From positions 2,356,001-2,420,000 of the forward strand of contig NZ_CP075171.1 of assembly GCF_021379005.1 (NCBI RefSeq): a stretch of DNA of 64,000 bases, given 5' to 3'. Of the stretch, positions 10,302-18,903 are shown one piece after another; position 1 is the stretch's first letter; the number at the start of each line of letters is the position of its first letter. The notes beneath the pieces are model-generated. The model had not been told where the DNA came from, ran no database searches, and saw only the letters and a program-made list of their open reading frames with translations. Source of the DNA: Leptodesmis sichuanensis A121. Its GTDB lineage: Bacteria; Cyanobacteriota; Cyanobacteriia; Leptolyngbyales; Leptolyngbyaceae. The position numbers were made by a program, and so were the translations under genes.

Positions 10302-11150
10302 ATGAAATGGGAATTTGGTCGTCGCAGTAGCAACGTTGAAGATCGGCGGGGAATGCCCGCAGGCCCAGTGGTGGGGGGTGGGATTGGTGCGATTTTGCTG
10401 GCGATCGTCGTGACTCTATTGGGAGGCGATCCCTCCGCTATTTTGAATCAGGCTCCCCCAACGACCAGTAACCGACCGACCACCCAGGCTCCCGCTCCAC
10501 CTGCCAATGACCAGATGGCCAACTTTGTTTCAGTGGTACTGGCGGATACCGAAGATACCTGGAGCGCTCTGTTTCGACAAATGGGCCGTACTTACCGAAA
10601 TCCAAAGCTCGTACTATTCTCCGGATCCACGCAGTCGGCTTGTGGCTACGCAAAGTCAGCCATGGGGCCGTTTTATTGCCCCCTCGACCAGAAGGTGTAT
10701 ATCGATCTGTCCTTTTATCGGGATCTGAAGTACAAGCACAATGCCCCAGGAGATTTTGCCCAGGCGTATGTGATTGCTCATGAGGTCGGTCATCATGTCC
10801 AGAATCTGATGGGCATTTCGGGGAAGGTGCAATCTCTACAACGGCGGGTGAGCCAGGAACAGGCTAATCAGCTATCGGTGATGCTGGAGCTACAGGCCGA
10901 TTGTCTGGCGGGAGTTTGGGGCTATCATGCCGATCGCACTCGTCAAATCCTGGAACAAGGTGATATTGAAGAAGCGCTGAATGCAGCCAGCAGTATTGGG
11001 GACGATCGCCTACAAGCGCAAGCCAGAGGCTATGTGGTGCCAGAATCCTTTACCCACGGCAGTTCGGCGCAACGGGTACGCTGGTTTAAGCGGGGTATGC
11101 AGACGGGTGACATTAACCAGTGCAACACCTTTGAAGCCCGCAATCTCTGA
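10302..11150 (+). CDS. Neutral zinc metallopeptidase, YpfJ/KPN_02809 family
   Basis: This 282-residue membrane-anchored putative zinc peptidase has an N-terminal basic segment followed by one transmembrane helix (about residues 24-42, VGGGIGAILLAIVVTLLGG). After a Pro/Thr-rich linker, the conserved domain contains CGYAKSAMGPFYCP, the zinc-binding and catalytic HEVGHHVQ and, downstream, ELQADCLAG, whose acidic residue probably completes the zinc site. This order and length match the PF04228 family. Substrates are unknown. The gene lies just upstream of tRNA-Pro on the same strand. Confidence 0.9.
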   Translation: MKWEFGRRSSNVEDRRGMPAGPVVGGGIGAILLAIVVTLLGGDPSAILNQAPPTTSNRPTTQAPAPPANDQMANFVSVVLADTEDTWSALFRQMGRTYRNPKLVLFSGSTQSACGYAKSAMGPFYCPLDQKVYIDLSFYRDLKYKHNAPGDFAQAYVIAHEVGHHVQNLMGISGKVQSLQRRVSQEQANQLSVMLELQADCLAGVWGYHADRTRQILEQGDIEEALNAASSIGDDRLQAQARGYVVPESFTHGSSAQRVRWFKRGMQTGDINQCNTFEARNL

Positions 11151-11214
11151 TCGGCCATAATCTGAATCAGCCCTGACGGGAATGTGATACTCTGGGTTAG
11201 TATCATTGATGTGG

Positions 11215-11288
11215 CGGGATGTAGCGCAGCTTGGTAGCGCACTTCGTTCGGGACGAAGGGGCCGCTGGTTCGAATCCAGTCATCCCGA
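11215..11288 (+). tRNA. tRNA-Pro (anticodon CGG)
   Basis: The 74-nt cloverleaf has a 7-bp acceptor stem CGGGATG/CATCCCG, a D-arm with GCGC/GCGC, and an anticodon arm CTTCG-TTCGGGA-CGAAG with CGG at positions 34-36. The T-arm is GCTGG-TTCGAAT-CCAGT and the discriminator is A. The 3' CCA is not encoded. It would read the CCG codon. Confidence 0.97.
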
Positions 11289-11570
11289 TTGGACGATCGC
11301 GTAGGATTGGGCGATCGCGTAGGATAGAAAAAAATTGCTCCTCATAGCGCTCCCTGCCTGCAAACTCTTACTCTCATCATAGGCTTCCGGTTGGGTGAAC
11401 GCGATCGCCAGTATTGGGGTGGACAGTAGAATGAGGAAGCCAGAGTCCCGAATTGAGAAGAACGACAGCGAATTCTGATCGCCAATCCCCAAAACTTACC
11501 TTCCCTTAACCTCTAAGATGCACAATCTTAGGGTTAAGGTCTTTAGACGTTGGATTGGAAACACCGGCTT

Positions 11571-11951
11571 ATGTTGGAACCTGCCCATACTGTTGAAATC
11601 TTTCAAAGGCAACCAGATTTGAGAACTTTGAAGCCAGGCGAGGCAATCTACCACGAAGGAGATGCTGCCGATTATATGTACGGCATCATCGAGGGAGAGG
11701 TAGAGATGGTAAAGCAGGGCAAGGTGTATGAAACGTTAAAGGCCGGACAGGTCTTTGGCATCGGGGGCATTCTGGGTGTTGGCCCCCGCCAGTCCGATGC
11801 GATCGCCAAAACCGATTGCAAACTAGCATACCTGGAGCAAAAACATTTCCTGTTTGCTGTCCAGGAAACCCCTATGTTTGCCGTTGAGGTAATGAGGAAC
11901 TATTCCATCCGCCTCAGACGGTTAATGGATGCCTCATGCGAGGGGGAATGA
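11571..11951 (+). CDS. Small cyclic-nucleotide-binding domain protein
   Basis: This 126-residue protein consists of a single cNMP-binding beta-barrel with no DNA-binding domain. Visible features are LKPGEAIYHEGDAADYMYGIIEGEVE (barrel start), the turn GQVFGIGG and a phosphate-binding-cassette-like stretch ending in RQSDAIAKTDCKLAYL, followed by a C-terminal helix. The canonical Arg-Ala pair of a cAMP site is not obvious, so ligand binding is uncertain. The frame opens at a TTG at 11550; the ATG at 11571 fits the domain better. The stop overlaps the next gene by an ATGA, which suggests translational coupling to the pyruvate-kinase-like protein. Confidence 0.85.
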   Translation: MLEPAHTVEIFQRQPDLRTLKPGEAIYHEGDAADYMYGIIEGEVEMVKQGKVYETLKAGQVFGIGGILGVGPRQSDAIAKTDCKLAYLEQKHFLFAVQETPMFAVEVMRNYSIRLRRLMDASCEGE

Positions 11952-13534
11952 TGGTTCTATCGATTCCTGAACAAGCGGATAGTTTACCCTTTGCCCTGGA
12001 ACATCTGAGCCATACCAATCCCTATACGCTGCTGAAGGCAATGACCCTGTTGCGGCAGACGGTTCATGACCAGGGACAGGCCATGTTTGAGCAGTGGCGA
12101 TCGCGCATCCATCGACCTGACTTCCTTCCCAGTGCGCTGAACCTGGCTTATTATCTGGCTCTCCGACGCTATGATTTGCGTCCCTTGCAAACGGCTTTAA
12201 TGCCCTGGGGGTTGTCCTCTTTGGGACGAATTGAAGCCCGAGTGATGCCCAATCTGGATGCGGTAATTGCAACTCTGAGTGCGATTTGCCATCTGGATCC
12301 AGCTTCCTGTCTTCCCCGTCCTGTCCCTGCGGATTTCTTTGCAGGCGACCATCAACTGCAGCATCATACGGAAGAATTGTTTGGCAAAGCGGTGGACAAT
12401 CGGCGAGTTCGTATCATGGTCACTTTACCCACCGCCGCAGCAGAAAATTATCACCTGATCCAAGATTTGATGCAGCGGGGCACAGCCTGTGTTCGCATCA
12501 ACTGTGCTCACGATACTCCGGAGCAGTGGCTGGCTATGATCAACCATGTGCGACGAGCCAGTCGGGAAACGGGACGAGCTTGCAAGGTATTGATGGATCT
12601 GGGCGGCCCCAAACCTCGCACTGGGGAAGTCTTCCATCCGGTTGGTCAAAAGCGTGTATTCAACGGCGATCGCATCTGGCTCTCGCGGGAGGCCATTCCA
12701 CCTTCCAGCACTGAAGCGATCGCTCTCGACTCCTTACCACCCGGTTACTTTCAGACCGGATGTATGTTGCCTGGAATCATCGAGCATTTACAAGTGGGAG
12801 CCTCTGTCTGGATTGACGATGGCAAGATTGGCGCACGGGTGGTGGATACTCATTATTCCCTATCCGCTGAGAGTCAGGATGGGGTATTGCTGGAGGTGAT
12901 GCAGGTTGGCCCAAAAGGTGCCAAGTTGCGGCCTGAAAAGGGGATGAATTTTCCTGATACCCAATTGCCCCTGAATCCGTTAACGGATCAGGACTTGCAA
13001 GATCTAGACTTTGTGGTGGCTCATGCCGATATTGTGGGCTATTCCTTTGTGCAAACGGCGGCAGATATGGAACGCTTGCAAAACGAGATTGCGGCTCGAT
13101 TGCAGGGACGGCCCTCTAAGCTGGCGATCGTCGCCAAAATTGAAACTCCTACAGCCGTGCAGCATCTCCCCGAACTGATTGTGCAGGCCGCTGGTCGCTA
13201 TCCCTTTGGAGTGATGATTGCGCGAGGAGATCTGGCGATCGAGATTGGCTATCAGCGGCTGGCAGAAATGCAGGAAGAAATCCTCTGGCTCTGTGAAGCG
13301 GCTCACGTTCCGGTGATCTGGGCAACTCAGGTGCTGGAAAATCTGGTGAAAACAGGACTGCCCTCACGGGGAGAAATCACCGATGCGGCGATGGCAGAAC
13401 GGGCAGAATGCGTCATGCTCAATAAAGGCCCGTTTATTGCGGAAGCCGTTACCATTCTGGATGATGTGCTAACCCGGATGCAGGCGCATCAACTGAAAAA
13501 GACCTCCCAATTGCGGGCACTGCATTCCTGGTAA
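11948..13534 (+). CDS. Pyruvate-kinase-like protein with N-terminal extension and no C-terminal domain
   Basis: This 528-residue protein has a unique region of about 150 residues followed by a pyruvate-kinase TIM barrel. Equivalents of PK motifs are VRINCAHD, MDLGGPKPRTG, DIVGYSFVQTAADM, AKIETPTAV (catalytic Lys and metal-binding Glu kept), MIARGDLAIEIG (metal-binding Asp kept) and ATQVLENL. Departures include GG for the usual TKG turn and MLNKGPF in place of MLSGETA. The usual C-terminal allosteric domain is absent. It would convert phosphoenolpyruvate and ADP to pyruvate and ATP if active, but the changes leave this open. Its start overlaps the cNMP-binding gene (ATGA) and ackA follows 17 bp later. 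Confidence 0.85.
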   Translation: MMVLSIPEQADSLPFALEHLSHTNPYTLLKAMTLLRQTVHDQGQAMFEQWRSRIHRPDFLPSALNLAYYLALRRYDLRPLQTALMPWGLSSLGRIEARVMPNLDAVIATLSAICHLDPASCLPRPVPADFFAGDHQLQHHTEELFGKAVDNRRVRIMVTLPTAAAENYHLIQDLMQRGTACVRINCAHDTPEQWLAMINHVRRASRETGRACKVLMDLGGPKPRTGEVFHPVGQKRVFNGDRIWLSREAIPPSSTEAIALDSLPPGYFQTGCMLPGIIEHLQVGASVWIDDGKIGARVVDTHYSLSAESQDGVLLEVMQVGPKGAKLRPEKGMNFPDTQLPLNPLTDQDLQDLDFVVAHADIVGYSFVQTAADMERLQNEIAARLQGRPSKLAIVAKIETPTAVQHLPELIVQAAGRYPFGVMIARGDLAIEIGYQRLAEMQEEILWLCEAAHVPVIWATQVLENLVKTGLPSRGEITDAAMAERAECVMLNKGPFIAEAVTILDDVLTRMQAHQLKKTSQLRALHSW

Positions 13535-13551
13535 TTCCACCCCCTAAACCT

Positions 13552-14778
13552 ATGAAGATATTGGTGCTCAACGCCGGATCCAGTAGTCAGAAAAGTTGCC
13601 TCTACGATCTGCCCAACGATCGCTTACCGGAGGATCCGTTAGAGCCAGTGTGGGACGGCTTTGTAGACTGGACTCACCATCAGGGCTTTGCAGAAGTGCG
13701 GGTGAAGACAGCCGCAGGAGCGGTACTCAAAGAAGAGATTCAAACGACGGATAAGCCCGCCGTAGTCCAGCACTTGATGAATACGTTGTGGCAAGGTGAG
13801 ACGCAGGTAATCGAAAAACCTGATGAAATTGCTGCCGTAGGGCATCGAGTTGTTCATGGGGGAGACAAATACCAGGAACGGGTACGGATTACGCCAGCGG
13901 TAAAAGCTGCGATCGCCGACCTCGCAGTCTTTGCCCCGGTACATAATCCCGCCAACCTGGAAGGCATTGAAACAACCGAGCAAATTTTGGGGCCAACCGT
14001 TCCCCAGATCGCCGTTTTCGACACCGCGTTTCATACTCACCTGCCGCCGCCAGCCTATGCCTACCCCATTCCTTACCGTTATCTGGAACAGGGCATTCGT
14101 CGCTATGGATTTCATGGCATCAGTCACCAATACTGCGCCCACCGAGCCGCTCAACTCCTGGGTCGGAATCTCCAGGAGTTGCGTTTAATTACCTGCCATT
14201 TGGGTAATGGTTGCTCTCTAGCTGCGATTCAAAATGGGGTCAGCATTGATACAACGATGGGCTTCACGCCCCTGGAAGGCGTGATGATGGGTAGCCGTTC
14301 TGGTTCCATAGATCCTGGAATTTTAATTCACCTTCTGCGCCAGGAGAACTATACAGCCGATGAATTGGACAAGCTGCTGAATCGCGCTTCTGGCTTACAG
14401 GGAGTTTCTGGAGTCTCCGCCGATTTGCGGCAGGTGATGCGGGCGATCGCCGATGGCAATCAGCAGGCCAAACTGGCTTTTGATGTTTACATTCATCGCC
14501 TCCGAGCCGGGATCGGCTCCATGCTGGCCAGTCTGGGAGGGCTGGATGCTCTGGTCTTTACCGCAGGTGTAGGAGAAAACTCCGCCCCTGTGCGAGCCGC
14601 CACCTGCCAAAACCTGGCCTTCTTGGGACTGAAGCTGGATCTCGATCAGAATAATTCTCACCCCGTTGATCAAGACATTGCCACCCCAGATTCAACCATC
14701 CGAGTCCTGGTGATTCATACGCAGGAAGATTGGGCGATCGCGCAGGAATGCTGGAGGTTAGTAACCAGCGATCGCTGA
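13552..14778 (+). CDS. ackA: Acetate kinase
   Basis: AckA interconverts acetyl phosphate plus ADP and acetate plus ATP in the cytosol, supporting fermentation and acetyl-phosphate turnover. The 408-residue protein has the N-terminal VLNAGSSSQK signature, the middle motif GYRFHGISH in the form RRYGFHGISH, the phosphate-binding CHLGNG, GFTPLEGVMMGSRSG and the C-terminal FTAGVGENS. Length is normal. It follows the pyruvate-kinase-like gene by 17 bp and probably shares its transcript, which links pyruvate and acetate energy metabolism. No phosphotransacetylase or phosphoketolase gene is in the window. Confidence 0.98.
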   Translation: MKILVLNAGSSSQKSCLYDLPNDRLPEDPLEPVWDGFVDWTHHQGFAEVRVKTAAGAVLKEEIQTTDKPAVVQHLMNTLWQGETQVIEKPDEIAAVGHRVVHGGDKYQERVRITPAVKAAIADLAVFAPVHNPANLEGIETTEQILGPTVPQIAVFDTAFHTHLPPPAYAYPIPYRYLEQGIRRYGFHGISHQYCAHRAAQLLGRNLQELRLITCHLGNGCSLAAIQNGVSIDTTMGFTPLEGVMMGSRSGSIDPGILIHLLRQENYTADELDKLLNRASGLQGVSGVSADLRQVMRAIADGNQQAKLAFDVYIHRLRAGIGSMLASLGGLDALVFTAGVGENSAPVRAATCQNLAFLGLKLDLDQNNSHPVDQDIATPDSTIRVLVIHTQEDWAIAQECWRLVTSDR

Positions 14779-14852
14779 ATGATGCATAATCATTCACGGT
14801 GATTACCATTCACCATCCCTTAATTCCTCATTCCTAATCCCCAGCCCCTCAA

Positions 14853-15773
14853 ATGCTCGTCTGGTTCATGCATGGTGCTTCTGTCCGGCAACCCGCCTAT
14901 GCCGATCCGTTGCGATCGCGCCTGATTGCAGAATTTACGGCTCTGGGTTTACCCATACCAGAGTTCTATTCCGCTTACTGGGGAGACACCTTGGGGAACA
15001 CCAACGAAATTTGGGACTTTGTGCAGCAAGATCTGGAAGCCTTCAAATTTGAGCATCCCCAGATTGACGTGGATGATGTTTTTCACTATCGCCAGCGCCG
15101 AGAACAACTGATCAACGGCTTCTTCCACGACATCTTTAAATACTTGAGCGGTCAGCAGGGCAAGGAAATCCGCCACACCGTTGCCACCCAATTTCTGGAC
15201 TTCCTCACCGATAATCCTCTGGAAGAAGACCTGCATATTGTGGTGCATTCCCTCAGTAGCGTTATTTTGTGGGATCTGCTGTTTTCAGAAGCCTATAGTA
15301 CTGAGGGAGATCCGGCCTACTACGTGCGCCAGGTGATTAAAGGATTAAGTGGCCCAGGAGCAGGGCGTAAAGTCCGATTGCGGAGCATTACCACCATGGG
15401 CTGTCCACTGCTGATTTTTCGGCAATTGATGAGCGTGAATAACCAGAAACTGATTGAGTTTGCGGGGCGCTATGTGGGAAATCCTCTACGTTGGATCAAC
15501 GTCATTCATGCCTCTGATGTATTTGCCTATCCCTTGCGCTCCAGCCTTAACTTAGAAGGTTCCAACCTGTTTTTCCGTGATCATTATCTGGGGGAACGCA
15601 ACTTTTTCAAAAAGAACATTGGCGATGTGGCAATGGCACTGGGAATTGTCACCGATCACAGCCGATACTGGCGTAGTCTGCGAGTCAGTAAGCTCGTACA
15701 GGCCAATCTCCTGGGAGACTACGAAACCCTCGCTTACAACAGCCCCGTGCTGGACTTTGGCGACTTTGACTAA
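14853..15773 (+). CDS. Conserved cyanobacterial protein, alpha/beta-hydrolase-like
   Basis: The 306-residue product has features of an alpha/beta hydrolase: an early strand-turn LVWFMHGASV, a nucleophile-elbow-like IVVHSLSSVILWDLL near residue 130 (the first Gly of GxSxG is missing) and a strand TMGCPLL. A histidine-containing NVIHASDVF could complete a triad. No signal peptide is present. It lies 74 bp after ackA on the same strand and may be the last gene of that operon. Enzymatic function is not established. Confidence 0.65.
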   Translation: MLVWFMHGASVRQPAYADPLRSRLIAEFTALGLPIPEFYSAYWGDTLGNTNEIWDFVQQDLEAFKFEHPQIDVDDVFHYRQRREQLINGFFHDIFKYLSGQQGKEIRHTVATQFLDFLTDNPLEEDLHIVVHSLSSVILWDLLFSEAYSTEGDPAYYVRQVIKGLSGPGAGRKVRLRSITTMGCPLLIFRQLMSVNNQKLIEFAGRYVGNPLRWINVIHASDVFAYPLRSSLNLEGSNLFFRDHYLGERNFFKKNIGDVAMALGIVTDHSRYWRSLRVSKLVQANLLGDYETLAYNSPVLDFGDFD

Positions 15774-15820
15774 AGCTTAGCAGAGTATATTCTTGGTATG
15801 CCGCTACGTACAAACCTAAT

Positions 15821-17067
15821 GGTTCTCCCGTTAGTACTGTGATAACTTTATTTAATCAGAGAAGCAGGCTAATAGTCTTTCTCGAAAATTGTTGAAATTG
15901 ACAAAGCCATAAGCTTGCCGTTTAATCAATTTAATTCGGTTGTTGATTCCCTCCATTGCGCCACTCGTTGTGCGATTCCGAAAGTAGTTGCTAATCCCAT
16001 CTAAATGGTTACGAATCGTTGTGCTTGCTTCACTATAGACGACTCGCGCTTGATCGAGCCACCCTTGGATCTGACGCTTGCCTTCCTCAACGGTTAATGG
16101 TTGTTCATAAATCGCGCGAAACTCTTCTTTCCACTCATAGGCTTTTCCTAATCGCTTTGACCGTTTCAGAATCTCTTCTAACTTTGTCTTTTCTTCTGCT
16201 GTTAAATCCTTGCCATTCTTGAGCAAAATGAATTTGCTACCTCGGTCTGATACACCCGATTGTCTACGAATTTTATTTAACTCCTCATTGACTAATTTCA
16301 TGACATGAAAGCGGTCAATCACTACCACGGCATTGGGAAACACTTTCTTGACTACCTTTGGGAATCCTCCCCACATATCCACGCTCACCTCTTCAACTTT
16401 TGCACGCACCTCTATGGGCTGCTGCTTCAGGGTTTCAATAATGTCTTCCTGTTGGTGACTGTCAATCACTTCAATCAATTTCCCGGCCTCAACGTCGCCG
16501 ATAACGGTGGCGAAGTTTTGATGCCCTTTCCGCTTGCTGATTTCATCAATCCCAATGCGTTTGACTCCTGCCCATCCCGTGTTTTTTTCTGTGCATACTG
16601 ATGCTTGAAAATCCCTTCAATGCGCTCAAAGCTTAATCCTTCTACGCGACCCACTTGCTCCATACTTGACAGTTGTACTTGCTGGTAAATATGCTCCTCA
16701 TAGCGTCGAGTGTACTGCCGTCCTGCATCCATAAATGTCAATGACTCAGTAAAATAACGTTGGCAATCACGACAATAAAACTGACGACGAGGAATTTTCA
16801 AATAAGTGACTTGGCCAAAAATCGATAGGTCTCGAATCAAAATCGGACGGTTTTGATGCAACTCTGAACTTAATTTCTTACAGTGTGGACAGCTAGATTC
16901 TTGATTGAGCAAGCGCAACTTTAAGTACACTTCATTGTCTTTTTGAATGCAACTTTCAACCGTAACGTGAGGGAAGTTAAGCAATCTATCAAGATGTATG
17001 TCCATTGGCGCAATCCCTGACTGAAAGTATCATATTATACGATTTTCACCCCGGATCCGGAAGAGCC
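15821..17067 (-). mobile_element. ISL3-family insertion sequence with perfect 8-bp target duplication
   Basis: The element is 1247 bp. The left end reads GGTTCTCCCG and the reverse complement of the right end reads GGCTCTTCCGG, forming imperfect terminal inverted repeats. AACCTAAT is present immediately outside both ends (15813-15820 and 17068-17075), matching the 8-bp duplications made by ISL3 elements. The preserved duplication implies a recent insertion. The transposase reading frame is split by a frameshift. Confidence 0.93.
15852..17005 (-). pseudogene. ISL3-family transposase, split by a -1 frameshift at an A7 run
   Basis: Two overlapping frames together make one ISL3 transposase of about 380 residues. 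The upstream part (17005 down to about 16590) has the zinc-ribbon cysteines CPHC and CRDC and helical DNA-binding sequence. The downstream part (to 15852) carries VSVDMWGGF, VVIDRFHV and GAMEGINNRIK with DDE-type acidic residues. Continuity breaks at seven As on the coding strand (T7 at 16583-16589). Reading one base back after QKK gives NTGWAGVKRIGIDEISKRKG, the expected family sequence. This may be a 1-nt deletion or a functional slippage site; I list it as a broken gene because most ISL3 transposases are single frames. Confidence 0.85.
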
Positions 17068-17089
17068 AACCTAATTCGGACTGAAACCA

Positions 17090-17215
17090 ATGAAAATTTT
17101 GTGTGAATGTGGACACACGATATCCGATCAAACAGATTGCATTAGTTATTCATCAATGGCCGTCAACAGCGATAGAACGCAACTCAGTACAAATGGCTGG
17201 TACTTAGAGCTATGA
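17090..17215 (+). CDS. Small ORF with CxCxH motif
   Basis: A 41-residue open frame starts MKILCECGHTISDQTDCI, with closely spaced Cys and His that could bind a metal. It begins 14 bp after the right target duplication of the ISL3 element. The N-terminus resembles small cyanobacterial proteins starting MKIxCxCG as I remember them, but the rest does not continue that pattern. It may therefore be a truncated or decayed gene. No clear ribosome binding site is visible. Confidence 0.35.
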   Translation: MKILCECGHTISDQTDCISYSSMAVNSDRTQLSTNGWYLEL

Positions 17216-17277
17216 AACGCATAGATTGAAATCAAGCCAAAGATTCCCTGCAACCTATGTCCTAAGAAAAAGCTGTT

Positions 17278-17541
17278 ATGACCCTTTTTGATTTCACGAT
17301 CGCTAAACTGCAGCAACTTCCTGAACCACTTTTACAAGAAGTGAACGATTTCATTGATTACGTTATCTATAAGTACCAGGCTAGGGCGACTGATAGACAG
17401 TCTGCTGAGGAATTTGTGAGAGCATGGACGCAGTGGTTTGAAACTGTGGATCACTTGGATAGAGCAATCTTATCTGAACCGGTCACTGATTATCAGCAAC
17501 TGTTACTCGACAAATATCGACAACAAGGTCTAGACCTATGA
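17278..17541 (+). CDS. Antitoxin of a VapBC-like pair, DUF2281-like
   Basis: The 87-residue protein begins with TIAKLQQLPEPLLQEVNDFIDYVIYK, the helical segment typical of DUF2281-type antitoxins. Its C-terminal part (LSEPVTDYQQLLLDKYRQQG) is probably the toxin-binding tail. It is expected to bind and neutralise the PIN protein encoded next, and such complexes usually repress their own promoter. The stop overlaps the toxin start in an ATGA arrangement. The pair lies directly downstream of the ISL3 insertion. Confidence 0.8.
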   Translation: MTLFDFTIAKLQQLPEPLLQEVNDFIDYVIYKYQARATDRQSAEEFVRAWTQWFETVDHLDRAILSEPVTDYQQLLLDKYRQQGLDL

Positions 17542-17948
17542 TTCTGTGCGATGCAGGGGTTTTACTTTGCCTGGTCGATCGTACCCAGCCCCAGCATCAA
17601 GCCTGCAAAAATGCAGTTCTACGTTTGGCCAAGCCTCTTACCACAACTTGGTCTTGCCTGACGGAAGCCATGTATCTCGCCCTTCATCGGGGCGGTTGGC
17701 AGATGCAAAAGCAGTTGGGGAAGCTTCTTCTAGATAAACTGCTGACAGTTTACGAAATTCAGGAGAGTGACTATGGCCATTTGTTGGCACTGATGGAGCA
17801 ATATCGCGATAGACCAATGGACTTGGCAGACGCAACATTAGTTTTGGCATCTGAGAAAATGGGCTATCGGAAAATTCTTACCCTTGACTCTGACTTCTTG
17901 TTTTACCGGATTGGCGATCAGGGCACCTTTGATGTCATTCAAATTTAG
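17538..17948 (+). CDS. PIN-domain ribonuclease toxin, VapC-like
   Basis: This 136-residue PIN protein is a predicted Mg-dependent ribonuclease toxin. The acidic active-site residues are visible as D5 (ILCDAG), E43 (CLTEAMYL), D95 and D98 (MDLADATLV) and D117/D119 (LTLDSDF). Length is normal for VapC. It overlaps the upstream antitoxin gene by 4 nt, which fits co-translation and the usual antitoxin-toxin order. The target RNA is unknown. Confidence 0.88.
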   Translation: MILCDAGVLLCLVDRTQPQHQACKNAVLRLAKPLTTTWSCLTEAMYLALHRGGWQMQKQLGKLLLDKLLTVYEIQESDYGHLLALMEQYRDRPMDLADATLVLASEKMGYRKILTLDSDFLFYRIGDQGTFDVIQI

Positions 17949-18052
17949 TCCGGAATTCACCTTTCAGAAATTGATTCTCCAGGAGTAGACATATTCATAC
18001 TACATCTTGTAGTATCTAGTAATAAGTTTTATCCAATTCAGCCATTCCTGTT

Positions 18053-18316
18053 ATGAAACGTCTGTCCTGCTCACTGTTATTGAGTTCAGCCCTGCGCCAG
18101 CCCATGTCGGGGCCACTGGCGATCGCAGGCTGGCTCATGGGTGAGTGGGCGAATCATAGACCCAATCTGGCCGCACTGATCCCAGGTACGATTAATCGCT
18201 TTTTTGTCGCCCAATTTGCGATCGTCCAATTTTTGGTTGCCCAATATGGTCGGTTGATTCGAGATCAAATTATTTTGCTAATCCAGAGCGGGAGGTACAG
18301 GGAGAGCCTGTGCTGA
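18053..18316 (+). CDS. Hypothetical small protein
   Basis: This 87-residue open frame (MKRLSCSLLLSSALRQ...) contains a hydrophobic middle (FFVAQFAIVQFLVAQYG) and ends 29 bp before a good terminator. I do not recognise it. There is no strong ribosome binding site, and HIP1-containing sequence runs through it. The following terminator is the best argument that something is transcribed here. It may be a small membrane-associated protein or a non-coding transcript. Confidence 0.35.
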   Translation: MKRLSCSLLLSSALRQPMSGPLAIAGWLMGEWANHRPNLAALIPGTINRFFVAQFAIVQFLVAQYGRLIRDQIILLIQSGRYRESLC

Positions 18317-18344
18317 CCTAAGTAAGCCAATCCCTGAGACGCTT

Positions 18345-18385
18345 AAACCCCCGCTCCTGAAAACCAGAAGTGGGGGTTTATTGTT
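18345..18385 (+). terminator. Rho-independent terminator
   Basis: AAACCCCCGCTCCTG pairs with CCAGAAGTGGGGGTTT across an AAAA loop with two mismatches, followed by TATTGTTG. It closes the transcript of the preceding small ORF and lies upstream of the 18469 gene. Confidence 0.75.
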
Positions 18386-18468
18386 GTCGATTTTTTGCAG
18401 ATTAAAACCCGTTCCGCTTCTACCACTCTCTCCATAAAAATTTCCCATCTCTTAAGGAGACAGTACGC

Positions 18469-18855
18469 ATGTTGAAGCTGACCTACACCGAACATGGACT
18501 GCAGTTAGAGCGTGTTGCCATTTCCCTGGAAGACTTGATCGGCCAGCGGGTTGTTTTAGCCGTCCGTACCGGACAACGGTTGCACATTGAACCCGGACAG
18601 GCATCGTTTCTGTTGCGGGCAGATGCTCCAGGATTAACGCAGTTACAGCGTATGGTAAGAATGGAGCAAACCTTCATGGTGACTATCACTCCCCTGGATG
18701 ACGGTTTTGTGGAAGTCACGGTGCGGGGAAGCTGGATCGCTGAAACGATCGCCGCTCACGAAGGCATCTTCATCACCGCTTTGTCTGATATGTCCGAGTT
18801 CTTGCTGATGCGATTGTGGGAAGCGACCCAATCTCAGATGTCGTTTCTAGCCTGA
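18469..18855 (+). CDS. Conserved cyanobacterial hypothetical protein
   Basis: The 128-residue protein begins MLKLTYTEHGLQLERVAISLEDL. It resembles a family of small cytosolic proteins found across cyanobacteria; no function is known to me. It looks mostly beta-stranded, with a helical C-terminus (MSEFLLMRLWEATQS). A good ribosome binding site (AAGGAG) lies about 9 nt before the ATG. A GTAGAG...CTCTAC palindrome follows the stop. Confidence 0.75.
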   Translation: MLKLTYTEHGLQLERVAISLEDLIGQRVVLAVRTGQRLHIEPGQASFLLRADAPGLTQLQRMVRMEQTFMVTITPLDDGFVEVTVRGSWIAETIAAHEGIFITALSDMSEFLLMRLWEATQSQMSFLA

Positions 18856-18864
18856 AAAAATCCC

Positions 18865-18893
18865 GTAGAGGCGTTTCCCCAGAACGTCTCTAC
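18865..18893. repeat. Dispersed palindrome, GTAGAGACGTT type (copy 1)
   Basis: GTAGAGGCGTT and AACGTCTCTAC form a hairpin directly between two converging genes. Related copies occur at 39207-39235 and 47312-47340, each just after a stop codon. The family looks like a cyanobacterial intergenic repeat that may act as a terminator. Confidence 0.8.
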
Positions 18894-18903
18894 AACCGTC
18901 ATC

